64,000 nucleotides of DNA from JABFSA01 sp963827515 (GTDB lineage: Bacteria > Acidobacteriota > Vicinamibacteria > Vicinamibacterales > UBA2999), in contig CAWHBF010000023.1 of the NCBI GenBank assembly GCA_963827515.1, positions 496,001-560,000 on the forward strand. The letters are read 5' to 3'. Below, piece after piece: positions 16,425 through 25,569 of this stretch. Position 1 is the first letter of the stretch. Each line of letters starts with the position of its first letter. Made by a program: the position numbers and the translations under genes. Under the pieces are notes generated by a model. The model did not search any database. It worked only from the letters and a program-made list of their open reading frames with translations, and was not told the origin of the DNA.

Positions 16425-18761
16425 ATGGATCCAAACCGGACGGAGAATGAGGGGCTGTGGGACTGGAATTTAGTTTCCAACCGCGTTCATTTCTCCCCTC
16501 GTTGGATCGCCCTCGTCGGGTGCGACGCACACCAGATCGCCGGCACGCAGGAGACATGGCTGCAAAGAGTCCATCCCGAGGACCGCACCCTGGTCAACCA
16601 CACGATCGAGACTCATCTGGCGGACGGCTCCAGCGACTTCGACATCCGTCATCGAATGCTTCACGCCGACGGCTCGTACCGTTGGATGTCGTGCCGTGCG
16701 GTCGTCGAACGGAATGCTGAAGGCCAGGCGACTCGTGTGACGGGCTCTCACGCGGACGTCACGGCGGCCACCGTCACCGACCCGCAGACCGGGCTTCCAA
16801 GCCGTCTCTTGCTAGCGGAGCATCTGACACGCTCCATCGAGCGGGCCACCCGTTACCCAGGCTTTCACTACGCTGTGTTGCTCTTGGATCTCGACCGGTC
16901 AGCCACCGGCGATGCCTCCGGTGGACCGACGGTCGGAAATGCTCTTCTCGCGGCCGCGGCACGGCGCCTCGAAACCAGTCTGCGCGTCTGGCACGTGCCG
17001 CCGATGCTGCGCCACAGCGATCTCGTCGCGCGGCTGGAGGGCAACCAGTTCGCCATCCTGCTCGATGGCCTGAAACAACTCGACCACGCTGTCATTGTCG
17101 CCGACCGGATCCTCGAGGAGATCCTCGCCCCGTTTGCAATGGGCGACCGAGAGGTGTTTCTTTCGGCGAGCCTTGGGATCGCCGTGAGCGCCACCGGCTA
17201 CTCGCGGGGTGACGACGTGCTGCGCGATGCAGAAACAGCACTGCATCGGGCCAAACAGCTCGGCGGGGCTCGCTGCGAGGTCTTCGACACGGCGATTCTG
17301 AAATCGCTGCAGTCGATCCTCCAACTGGAAGCCGATCTCGAACCAGCCCTTGAACGCCAGGAGTTCCACGTTTTCTACCAACCGATTGTGTCGCTCGAAT
17401 CAGACAAGGTCGTCGGATTCGAAGCGCTCCTCCGATGGCAGCATCCGGTGCTGGGCATGATCCCGCCGATCGAGTTCATTGCGATTGCGGAGAGGACAGG
17501 ACTTATCGTTCCGCTCGGCCACTGGGCGCTGCTCGAAGCCTGCCTCCAGCTGAAGACCTGGCAGGATACTCAGTCGGCAAGTGACCTCTGGATCTCCGTC
17601 AACGTCTCCAGCGTGCAGCTCCGGCCGTCGCTCGTTGAAGACATCGGTCAGGTGCTGCGCGACTCCGGTGTCGAAGCACGTTGTTTGGTGCTCGAGCTGA
17701 CCGAAAGCGTCGCAATGGAGAACCCCACGGCCGCCAAGACGCTGCTCATGCAGATTCGGGCTCTGGGCGTCAGAGTCAGCCTCGACGATTTCGGCACGGG
17801 ACATTCCTCGCTCGCCTGTCTGCGACAGTTGCCAGTGGACGCCCTCAAGATCGACCAGTCCTTCGTGCGGGGCATCGAATCCAACGACGACATGACACCC
17901 ATCTTCGGCATCGTCACGACGACGGCCCAGCAGCTGGGACTATCCGTCGTCGCCGAAGGCATCGAGAACGAAGATCAGCTGGCGTTGATCCGCACGCTAC
18001 GCTGCGAGTTCGGACAGGGATACCACTTGTCGAAGCCCTTGGATCGCGAGGCAGCGTCCCAGATCTTGAAGACCGGTCTCCCGCCACGCGAAGGGCGCGC
18101 GGTTGAGAATCGGGCGGCCACGCTGCGACCTGGACGTGCCGAGGAGAAACCCGCGGGCGTGACAGCGCGCCTTTCGACGGCGCGCACGCTTTACATAGCA
18201 GCGGCGGTCTTGACGGTCATGGTTTCAATTGGCTTTGCCTCCCGGCTCGCCAGGGAACCTCAGACCGAGGCCAGACCCGTCATGCTTCAAGCGGAAGCCG
18301 TTGGGCTTACGGCCCCAGTCATCGCACCTTCGTCCGCAGCCGTAGCACCTTCGGCTCGTGTCGTCACACCTCCGGCTCCATCCACGGCACCTCCCGTTCG
18401 ATCCGTTGCGCAACCGACGCGCACGGAGCCTGTCATTCGAACACCCGCGCCACCAACCGTCCGACGAGCGGTCAGCGAAACGTCCTTCGCCGCTGTTCAT
18501 CAACATCGTTTCGGGAGCTGCCGCGGAATGCTCGTTGTCTCTCGAGACGGTGTCGCATTCCTCCCGGACGAGGGAAAGGAGAAAGGGGAGGACGCCTTCT
18601 CCTTCAGCCACAGCGAGTTCCTGCATGGCCTGGACGACGGCACTTTGACGATCACGTCCCGCGATCGAACCTACCGCTTCAAGGCGGCGTTGGCGGCGGA
18701 TAAGGACGACAACGAGAACCAGCTGCAACAGCTCGCGAACAGCATCGCTCTGCTTCGCTAG
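16425..18761 (+). CDS. PAS-(degenerate GGDEF)-EAL c-di-GMP phosphodiesterase with C-terminal membrane-spanning segment
   Basis: 778 aa. Residues 1-115 are a PAS domain with PAC tail (HADGSYRWMSCRAVVE). Residues 120-290 are a GGDEF fold whose signature is EGNQF (205-209), so it should not make c-di-GMP. The EAL domain begins at E333 (EALLRW) and keeps the catalytic set: NVS, ELTESV, DDFGTGHSS, LKID, VVAEGIE. It should therefore hydrolyse c-di-GMP. Unusually, a single hydrophobic helix follows at about 587-606, then a long Ala/Pro linker, then a 90-residue domain (RFGSCRGMLVVSRDG ...) of the kind seen in unrelated acidobacterial proteins. The enzyme part is N-terminal and cytoplasmic; the tail may lie outside or fold back. 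Confidence 0.92.
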   Translation: MDPNRTENEGLWDWNLVSNRVHFSPRWIALVGCDAHQIAGTQETWLQRVHPEDRTLVNHTIETHLADGSSDFDIRHRMLHADGSYRWMSCRAVVERNAEGQATRVTGSHADVTAATVTDPQTGLPSRLLLAEHLTRSIERATRYPGFHYAVLLLDLDRSATGDASGGPTVGNALLAAAARRLETSLRVWHVPPMLRHSDLVARLEGNQFAILLDGLKQLDHAVIVADRILEEILAPFAMGDREVFLSASLGIAVSATGYSRGDDVLRDAETALHRAKQLGGARCEVFDTAILKSLQSILQLEADLEPALERQEFHVFYQPIVSLESDKVVGFEALLRWQHPVLGMIPPIEFIAIAERTGLIVPLGHWALLEACLQLKTWQDTQSASDLWISVNVSSVQLRPSLVEDIGQVLRDSGVEARCLVLELTESVAMENPTAAKTLLMQIRALGVRVSLDDFGTGHSSLACLRQLPVDALKIDQSFVRGIESNDDMTPIFGIVTTTAQQLGLSVVAEGIENEDQLALIRTLRCEFGQGYHLSKPLDREAASQILKTGLPPREGRAVENRAATLRPGRAEEKPAGVTARLSTARTLYIAAAVLTVMVSIGFASRLAREPQTEARPVMLQAEAVGLTAPVIAPSSAAVAPSARVVTPPAPSTAPPVRSVAQPTRTEPVIRTPAPPTVRRAVSETSFAAVHQHRFGSCRGMLVVSRDGVAFLPDEGKEKGEDAFSFSHSEFLHGLDDGTLTITSRDRTYRFKAALAADKDDNENQLQQLANSIALLR

Positions 18762-18778
18762 GCTTCCGTGACCCTCGA

Positions 18779-20743
18779 CTACTTCTGGCCGTGAAGGCCG
18801 CCGGCAGGCGACGCGGGGTGCAGACACGACTCACCCAACGGGCAACGCCAGGCGCCGAAGGCCGAGAGTTCGCTGCCAACCAGAGGTAGCGTCGTCGACT
18901 GAAGGCCGGTGATTCGCTCATTGACGGCCTCGAGCGTTCGGCGGTCGTGAACTGACAACGGGAGTGGCGCCTTCTCCCCGGAGTCGACGGCGAGATCGAA
19001 AGTGAACGCTTCGTCTCTCTCCGGCACGTACACCACTTTCCGGCTACCCTCGACGAACCCGCGACATTTGCGATCGAACCAGCAGCCGAAGATCTTGGGT
19101 GATGGCGGTGGATCGCCGTTCAGGTAGCTCTGCCCGGGCAATGCGTCCGTGGCGTACGGTAGCTCCAGCGCATCGAGAAGTGTGGGCAAGAGGTCGAGAA
19201 GACTAGCCGCCTGAGTGGTGACGCGCGGTGCGATCCGAGGACCGGCAAGCACTACTGGAACGCGCAGACCCTCCTCGAAAAAATTGGTGTCATGCTGTCT
19301 GACACCCTGATCCCCAAAACCTTCACCGTGATCTCCCAGCGCAACGACAATCGTATTTTCACTGAGGCCCCTCGCGGCGAGTCCGAGCATGACGTCGGTC
19401 ATCAGCGCATCCCCGGCTTCAACAAGACGGCCGTAGCGCTCCCACGAGCTGACTCTCGGTTTCCGCGACTCTTCAGTGCGTGAGGCGGCGGCCTTCGACA
19501 GGCGATACGGGAAATGGGTTGCCGAGGTGAGCAGGACGGCGACGAATGGCCTTCCCGCGCCCTCGTCGACGAAGCGGAGAAACGGAGCCGTCAAGCTCTC
19601 GTCATCGGAGGCAAGAAAACCGAGTGGCTCGCCGGCAATGTCTTCCCACGCCATGAATTGTTCGAACCCGAGATTCGCAACGAGGCGCGGTCAATCTTCG
19701 AAGCTGCCGAGAGCACTTTGAAAGAACGCTCGACGATACCCGGCCACTCCAAGAATGTGTGGCAGGCATTGCCCCTCGACCGAGAGAGATACTTCGTATA
19801 GCTCCCACTGCATAACCGGGTACTGGCCACACAAGAAAGACCATAGCGACTTGGTGGTGTGCGGCACCACGGCCCTGGCATTCTGGAAACTCAGCCCACG
19901 CTCCGCCAACTGTGCCAGCGCCGGCGTGTCCGCAGGGCCACCGGCAAGCGACGTCACATCCCAGCGCGTGGACTCGAGAACGAAGAACAGCACGTTCGGC
20001 GGCTTCCTGGCTTGCGCCCATTGGGTGATGGCATTGCCGGAAAGAGGCGTGGGAAATCGACCGAACAGGCCGGCGGATTGAGTTGCTGACGGTTGCTCGA
20101 GGTAGCCCGCGAAAGCAGTGAACGCGACGTTCTCTGCCAATCGCGCGACGGGTACCTGCTCTGGCATTGGTGCGAGAAGCCCTATGACACCAGCCGCCAC
20201 AGCGACGCCGAACCCCAGGGCTGGTGACCCCCTACTCCCCCATCGGCGACGACACGAATACGGGATTGCCAAGAGAACGAAGAGCGCCGCACCGACAAAC
20301 CACATTACAGGCGCCGACTCGGCGGCGATACTCCGCACCTCGTCGAACCGCGCCACACCGACGATGAGGCTTTGCCATGAAAGGAGTTCACCCGCCACGA
20401 CGAGGTAGGCCGCGCTGAGAACGGAGACGACGAGGATCAGGAATCCCAGCAGGGCTGTGGGCCACGCTGCCCAACCCACGCGCCGCTCGATGACTCGAAA
20501 CATCGCAGCCAGCCCGAAATACAAAAGCGCATCCTTGGCCACGAGCACCCAGATCCCCGCGACACCATGCGGCGCCCCGGCTATCCGCGACAATGCGATC
20601 GATTTCGCGAGAAACACCGCCAGGAACGCACACAGCAGAAACCAATTCGCGTAGGAGCATAGGAAGGCGAGAGCGCCGAGCCTCAATCCACCGAGACGAT
20701 CGAGGACTCGGGCGGTGTGTCGCATGTGACCTGGCAACGGCAT
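18779..20743 (-). pseudogene. Membrane-anchored sulfatase/alkaline-phosphatase-fold gene interrupted by in-frame TGA
   Basis: From ATG 20743 a 350-aa reading frame with about five membrane helices and the start of a sulfatase/LTA-synthase-like domain (NVLFFVLESTRWDV, VVPHTTKSLW) ends at TGA 19691-19693. The same frame then continues without any other stop for 304 codons (PRLVANLGFEQF ... VVALGDHGEGFGD ... QHDTNFFEEGLRVPVVLAG), which is the rest of the same domain. Relatives would have Arg at the stop; CGA to TGA is one transition. The whole would be about 654 aa, acting on the outer face of the inner membrane to transfer or cleave phosphate or sulfate groups. It is a nonsense mutant, a base-call error, or (least likely) a recoded TGA. 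Confidence 0.85.
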
Positions 20744-20955
20744 GTCAGACCGAGATGCCGCGGTTCCTCGACACGTCGCGATCCATGCGGCGGCGCCTGA
20801 GATCGGCGGTGCGGTAGCTTTGCAGGAGGCGCCGATTTTACCACCGCCAATCGACTGCTGTCGCGCGCCGCTGAACGGGCAGCCGTACTACCGCCCCTGT
20901 TTGCTGGTCCCGATAATCACCGAGAGCCTTGTCCAGTCCCACACACGCCACCCGA

Positions 20956-23463
20956 ATGCCGGAAGCACGTGTACATCGCAGTGTGTCCCGTCGCCTCGTG
21001 TGGCCCCTCATGGCGATCTGCGTCTCGCTGATTCCCTTCCTACCGGGACTGTCGGGCGCGCGCGTCTTCTACGTTCGAGACCTCAGCCAGTATTTCTGGG
21101 GACGCTATCTGTGGCTCCGGCGGGCGTGGTTATCGGGCGAGTGGCCGCTGTGGGATCCCTACGTGGGCGCCGGCCAGGCCGCATACTCCGACGCGCTGAA
21201 CCAGATGTTCCTGCCGCCGGCCATTCTCGCGCGGCTGGTTGGCGGCGAGGTGCTCGGTTTCAACCTGTGGGTGGCGCTGCCGTTTCCGCTGGCGGCGGTC
21301 GGCGGGTGGCTGTTCTTCTCCAGACGATTCTCCGCCGCGGCCTCGACAATCGGCGCGATCGCATTCGCTGTGTGCGGGCCGATCGTCTCCACCGGCAACG
21401 CCCCGAATCTGTCGTGGTCCGTCGCTATGCTTCCGTGGGCGCTGTGGGGCACCGACCGAGTGTTGTCGGCGCCGACCACGCGGAACCTGGCCATCCTGGC
21501 GGCGAGCATCGCTCTGCAGAGTCTTGCAGGCGAGCCGGTCACGCTCTTCACGACGCTCGCGCTGATCCTCGCGTACGCGGCCACGATTGGTGACGGTACG
21601 AGGTCGAACGACCTCGCGCGCGTGACCCGATCCGTCATCAGGGCCGGCGCGGCCTCCGCGCTCGGCATCGCGATCGCCGCAATTCAGCTCGTCCCGACGA
21701 CGCACGCGTCATCGCTTGCAGAGCGGGCCGGCTCGATCACGACAGACGGATGGTCACTGCGCCCCACCGCGCTCATCGAAACCGTCTGGCCGCACCTGTT
21801 CGGCAACTTCTTCGGGACGCGGGCCCTGGCCGACGTGCCGTGGATGCCGTTGTTGTACACGGGGCGCGAGCCACTGCTCTTCTCGATCTACTTCGGCGTG
21901 CCGTTGCTGGCCCTCGCGGTCTTCGGTCTTGCCGGAAACGGGGACCGCAAATGGCGTCTGTTCTGGGTAGCAGCCGGCATGGTGGGCATCGTCACCTCGT
22001 TCGGGGCGTACACACCCATCTATCCGTTCTTGCGCGACTACGTCCCGCCTTTTGGTTTGTTCAGGTTCCCGGTGAAGTACTTCGTCGTCACCGCCATGGC
22101 GGTGGCGGCTGGCGCTGCGGCTGGCTGGGAAGGACTCGTCGGCGGGCGAACGACCGCGGACCGCGAAGAGGCGCGCGATCCCGTGGATGCCAGACGATTG
22201 ACCAGGGCACGCCTGCTCAGCGTCGCTTTCCCTTCGGCGATCGGCAGCAGCGTGCTGCTCTTCGCCGCGGCGTGTGCCTACCTGCCGGCGCCGATCGCGG
22301 CTTCGCTCGCGGTGTTCGCACGCGCGCTGGGAGATGAAAAGGGGACAGGCGCAGCCGAGTGGATGCTACGCACCGTGCGACAGGATGCTGCGCCGATCGT
22401 GCTCGTCTCCCTTGTCGCTTCCGCGCTGTTCACCCTGCTCACCGTGCCGCGCGAACGTTTCGTCGCGCTGGCTGGGCGTTCCGCATTGGCCACGCTTCTC
22501 GTCGCGGATCTCCTGGTTCGCGCCTGGGGTATCAACCCTGTGTTGGACGCCGCCCACTTCGCGGAACCCGAGTGGCTGTCGCATGTCAAAGCGCACCCCG
22601 ACGCTCGTTTCTACGTGGGCGGCAAGAGGGACGGATCTCTCTCCGGTATGGACATCGACGGGTCGCGCGGCTACGTCGACGCGCCGGGCCTGTCCGGCTC
22701 GGCGAGTCGCGCGGCGCTGAGCATCCAGGCCGCGTTCTACCCATCACCATGGCAGGTACGCGAGATCCTGACGTTCGACCTGCCTGTGCTGTGGCCGAAA
22801 GCGTTTGCGGACATGTCGAGTCGCTTCTTCGACGAGAGCAGCGAGGCGCGTGAGCGTCTCCTCGATCGCACGGGCGTGCGCTATCGCGTGCTGCCACAGC
22901 GGCGCGCGGGCGACCGCGTGCCGCTCGTGCGAATCCCGCAGTTCTACGAGTCGTTTCTCTTCGACTTCGGCGACACCGTAACCCCGCGCGTGTCGATCGT
23001 GCCGACGTCCCGCGTGGTCCCGCAGGTGAAAACGCAGATAGCTGCGCTCTTCGAAAGCGGATGGGACAGTCGGGCTGTCGTGCTGGTGGATCGCGACGTG
23101 CCCCCCACAGGGACGCGAGGCCAGCCAGTCCAACCGTTCGCGCGCATCACTGAGGATTCGTCCAATCGCACCCTCGTCGAGGCCGGCGTCGGTCGCGAAG
23201 ACGGGTATCTGCTCCTCCTCGACTCGTACTCCGAGGACTGGAGCGCGACGGTGGACGGCCAGCAGGCCACGATCGCGCGTGCCGACGGCCTGTGGCGCGC
23301 GGTTCGCCTTTCGCCGGGACGCCATCGAGTGGAGTTCCTCTACAGACCCCGCGCGCTCGCCGTTGGAGCGGCCATCTCGCTCGGCGGCATCCTGTGCATG
23401 CTCGGTCTCGTTCTCCTAGGCGCAAGACATCGATACAACGCCTGGATCGTGCGGTCGTCCTAG
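20956..23463 (+). CDS. YfhO-like large membrane protein
   Basis: 835 aa from ATG 20956 (a TTG at 20929 is possible). About 11-12 hydrophobic helices are visible, with DLSQYFWGRYLWLRR and WPLWDPYVGAGQ in the first periplasmic loop; this is the acidic/aromatic pattern of YfhO and GT-C-type proteins. The C-terminal soluble part ends GYLLLLDSYSEDWSATVDG ... PGRHRVEFLYRP before a last helix, which is the conserved YfhO tail. YfhO proteins are thought to be undecaprenyl-linked glycosyltransferases; the donor and acceptor here are unknown. It is divergent from the interrupted sulfatase-fold gene, with a 212-base gap. Confidence 0.88.
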   Translation: MPEARVHRSVSRRLVWPLMAICVSLIPFLPGLSGARVFYVRDLSQYFWGRYLWLRRAWLSGEWPLWDPYVGAGQAAYSDALNQMFLPPAILARLVGGEVLGFNLWVALPFPLAAVGGWLFFSRRFSAAASTIGAIAFAVCGPIVSTGNAPNLSWSVAMLPWALWGTDRVLSAPTTRNLAILAASIALQSLAGEPVTLFTTLALILAYAATIGDGTRSNDLARVTRSVIRAGAASALGIAIAAIQLVPTTHASSLAERAGSITTDGWSLRPTALIETVWPHLFGNFFGTRALADVPWMPLLYTGREPLLFSIYFGVPLLALAVFGLAGNGDRKWRLFWVAAGMVGIVTSFGAYTPIYPFLRDYVPPFGLFRFPVKYFVVTAMAVAAGAAAGWEGLVGGRTTADREEARDPVDARRLTRARLLSVAFPSAIGSSVLLFAAACAYLPAPIAASLAVFARALGDEKGTGAAEWMLRTVRQDAAPIVLVSLVASALFTLLTVPRERFVALAGRSALATLLVADLLVRAWGINPVLDAAHFAEPEWLSHVKAHPDARFYVGGKRDGSLSGMDIDGSRGYVDAPGLSGSASRAALSIQAAFYPSPWQVREILTFDLPVLWPKAFADMSSRFFDESSEARERLLDRTGVRYRVLPQRRAGDRVPLVRIPQFYESFLFDFGDTVTPRVSIVPTSRVVPQVKTQIAALFESGWDSRAVVLVDRDVPPTGTRGQPVQPFARITEDSSNRTLVEAGVGREDGYLLLLDSYSEDWSATVDGQQATIARADGLWRAVRLSPGRHRVEFLYRPRALAVGAAISLGGILCMLGLVLLGARHRYNAWIVRSS

Positions 23464-23486
23464 GCTAGGACCGCATTTCGATTCGG

Positions 23487-23544
23487 CGTAGAGCGGAGGC
23501 TTTAGCCTCCGCGGACACGCGCACGCTGAAGCGTGCGCTCTACG
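23487..23544. repeat. BIME-like double palindrome, copy A
   Basis: An outer stem CGTAGAGC / GCTCTACG encloses two perfect hairpins: GCGGAGGCT-tt-AGCCTCCGC (23493-23512) and GCGCACGCT-ga-AGCGTGCGC (23519-23538). As RNA it would fold into a three-way junction. It is nearly identical, including the flanking tttcgattcgg, to the element at 37964-38022. It lies between the converging YfhO and lipB genes and its right end supplies the lipB stop codon (23540-23542), so it may also act as a terminator for both. Confidence 0.9.
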
Positions 23545-24199
23545 GCGCTGCCGTCGCGACCCGTTCCAAGCGGTCGCAGAAATGACGAATCAGCGAATCC
23601 TCGACCTCGTCCATGTGCAGATTCCGGCCAGCAGCCTGTTTGAGGGACGTCACCCCTCGGTTCGCGATCCCGCACGGGACGATCAGATCGAAGTGGCGGA
23701 GGTCCGTGTTCACGTTGAACGCGAAGCCGTGGCTCGTGATCCAGCGCGACACGCGCACGCCGATCGCGCCGATCTTGTCATTGCCGACCCACGCCCCCGT
23801 CAAACCCTGGATCCGTCCGGCCGGCACGCCGTAGTCGGCGCACACGCGAATCATGACCTCCTCGAGATCGCGCACATACCGATGCACGTCACAGCGGTCC
23901 GGACGCAGGTCGAGGATGGGGTAGCCGACGATTTGCCCCGGCCCGTGGTAGGTGACGTCGCCACCCCGTCCGGTTTCTGAAATGCCGACACCAAGCGCGG
24001 ACAATCGCAGGGAATCCGCGACGACATTCGAGCGCCCGCCATCGCCCTTGACGCCAAGCGTGATGACTGGCGGGTGCTGTAGCAGCAAGAGGAGATCCGG
24101 AACACGGCCCTCACGTCGTTCCTCGACCAGTGACCGCTGAAGCGCGAGGGCCTCAGAGTAGGGAATGACACCGAGGCGCCGGACTTCCAGTTCTCCCAT
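23540..24199 (-). CDS. lipB: Octanoyl-[acyl-carrier-protein]:protein octanoyltransferase
   Basis: 219 aa, full length. Signature RGGDVTYHGPGQIVGYPI at about 78-95, the catalytic Lys142 (DKIGAIG) and the catalytic Cys176 (IVPCGI) are all present. The enzyme moves octanoyl groups from ACP to the lipoyl domains of 2-oxo-acid dehydrogenases, in the cytoplasm. Context agrees: the E2 subunit that receives the lipoyl group lies 13 bases upstream on the same strand, and lpd precedes that. Confidence 0.97.
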   Translation of the reverse strand: MGELEVRRLGVIPYSEALALQRSLVEERREGRVPDLLLLLQHPPVITLGVKGDGGRSNVVADSLRLSALGVGISETGRGGDVTYHGPGQIVGYPILDLRPDRCDVHRYVRDLEEVMIRVCADYGVPAGRIQGLTGAWVGNDKIGAIGVRVSRWITSHGFAFNVNTDLRHFDLIVPCGIANRGVTSLKQAAGRNLHMDEVEDSLIRHFCDRLERVATAAP

Positions 24200-24212
24200 G
24201 GGACACGAAACG

Positions 24213-25451
24213 CTATACCTGAACGGAATCGAACGACTCGAGGTACTTCTTCACGTCCGCCATGAACTGGTCGGCCACGGCTCCATCAATCAGCCTGTGA
24301 TCGTACCCGAGTGTCAGGTACGCCATCGTGCGGATCGCAATGCCGTCGCCGATGACCACCGGCCGCTTTTCGATCGTTCCGACCCCGAGAATCGCCGACT
24401 GCGGTTGGTTGATGATCGGCATGCCGAACTGCGCGCCGAAGTGACCGGGATTGGTGACGGTGAACGTCCCGCCGTGCACCTCCTCGGGCTTCAACTGCTT
24501 CGCTCGCGCCCGATCGGCAACATCGGCAATCGCGCGGCTCAAGCCAAGCAGGTTTTTTTCGTTGGCCTGGTGCACCACCGGCACGATCAATCCACTGTCG
24601 AGCGCCACCGCAATTCCAAGATTGACGTCCTTCTTGTAGACGACGTTGTCTCCTTCGAGCGAGGCATTGACGATCGGGTGATGACGAAGCGTGTCAGTGA
24701 CGGCCTTGGCGATGAACGCCATGAAGGTCAGCTTGGCTCCAACCCGTTCGTACTCGCCCTTTTTCTCCCGCCGGATGCCCTCCACCCTGGAGAAGTCCAC
24801 GTTGAACACGGTATGGACGTGCACGGCCGTTTGCCTGCTGAGCACCATGTGCTCCGCGATCTTCTTGCGCATGGCCGAAAGCGGCTGAACGCTCGCCTCG
24901 AGACTCGGGACTCGGGGCTCGGGGCTCGGGGCCTGGGGCTGGGAACGCGAATCCCGAGTCTCAGATCCCGGGACCCGTCCGAGATGCTCCAGAATGTCCT
25001 GCTTCGTGACCCGTCCACCGACTCCGGACCCCTCGAGGCTCGCGATCTCAACGCCGTGCTCGCGAGCGATTCGCCGCACGAGTGGCGACGACTTCTGCCT
25101 GCGAAGCTCGGCGCGGTCCCCGGTTGATGCCGGCGCGGCCGCACGTGGGACTGCCTCTGCCGGAGGCACGGCGGCGACGGTGGGGCTGGCCTCGGTCTTC
25201 GTGGGCTCTTCCCCGGCATGCTGAATGATGCCGACGACGGTGTTGACGGATACCGTCTGACCTTCGCGCGCGGTGATCTCTGTGAGGACTCCCTCGACTG
25301 GAGAAGGGATCTCAGCCTCGACCTTATCGGTTGTGATCTCGAAGAGCGGTTCGTCCCGATCGACCCGATCGCCGACTTTCTTGAGCCAGCGCACGATGGT
25401 GCCTTCGACGATCGATTCGCCCATCTGGGGCATGAAGACTTGGGTGGGCAT
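24213..25451 (-). CDS. 2-oxo-acid dehydrogenase E2 (dihydrolipoamide acyltransferase)
   Basis: 412 aa from ATG 25451; an upstream in-frame extension is translated CACAGAG repeat. A single lipoyl domain at 1-76 carries the modified Lys43 (TTDKVEAE). The peripheral subunit-binding domain is at about 120-158 (SSPLVRRIAREHGVEIASL) and the catalytic domain runs to the end with His385 and Asp389 (YDHRLIDGA). Between the last two domains the linker is encoded by a simple repeat (see 24897). It forms the core of a pyruvate, 2-oxoglutarate or branched-chain complex; no E1 genes are in the window, so the substrate is undecided. Confidence 0.95.
   Translation of the reverse strand: MPTQVFMPQMGESIVEGTIVRWLKKVGDRVDRDEPLFEITTDKVEAEIPSPVEGVLTEITAREGQTVSVNTVVGIIQHAGEEPTKTEASPTVAAVPPAEAVPRAAAPASTGDRAELRRQKSSPLVRRIAREHGVEIASLEGSGVGGRVTKQDILEHLGRVPGSETRDSRSQPQAPSPEPRVPSLEASVQPLSAMRKKIAEHMVLSRQTAVHVHTVFNVDFSRVEGIRREKKGEYERVGAKLTFMAFIAKAVTDTLRHHPIVNASLEGDNVVYKKDVNLGIAVALDSGLIVPVVHQANEKNLLGLSRAIADVADRARAKQLKPEEVHGGTFTVTNPGHFGAQFGMPIINQPQSAILGVGTIEKRPVVIGDGIAIRTMAYLTLGYDHRLIDGAVADQFMADVKKYLESFDSVQV
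24897..24978. repeat. GACTCGGG-type repeat inside the E2 linker
   Basis: The plus strand shows a run of 7-8-base units (ctcgagactcgggactcggg, then ctcgggg twice) followed by a partly inverted copy (atcccgagtctcagatcccg). On the coding strand it gives a flexible stretch SETRDSRSQPQAPSPEPRVP with no domain character. The unit looks like an intergenic repeat that expanded or inserted where a linker tolerates any length. Confidence 0.7.
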
Positions 25452-25460
25452 GACTACACA

Positions 25461-25569
25461 GGGCCCCAGAGACACTGAGTCACAGAGAGAACCACAATGC
25501 TCTGTGTCTCGCGACTCTGTGGCCTGTTGAAACGATCCTGACCCTTGATCCATACGTTCCTGTCTAGAG
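25461..25569. repeat. CACAGAG-family element, long form, copy A
   Basis: Left arm 25461-25488 (gggccccagagacactgagt then cacagag), right arm 25499-25527 (ctctgtgtctcgcgactctg then tggcc), then about 40 more bases (cgatcctgacccttgatcca, tacgttcctgtctag). The complete unit, arms plus tail, matches 52669-52779. The 3' end overlaps the lpd stop codon (25564-25566) and the other end is 10 bases from the E2 start, so it fills the intercistronic gap of a minus-strand operon. Confidence 0.85.

Noticed and set aside
19654..19693. Selenocysteine at the TGA in the sulfatase-fold gene
   Set aside because: Neighbouring family members have Arg there, the base change is a simple CGA to TGA, and no SECIS-like hairpin follows.
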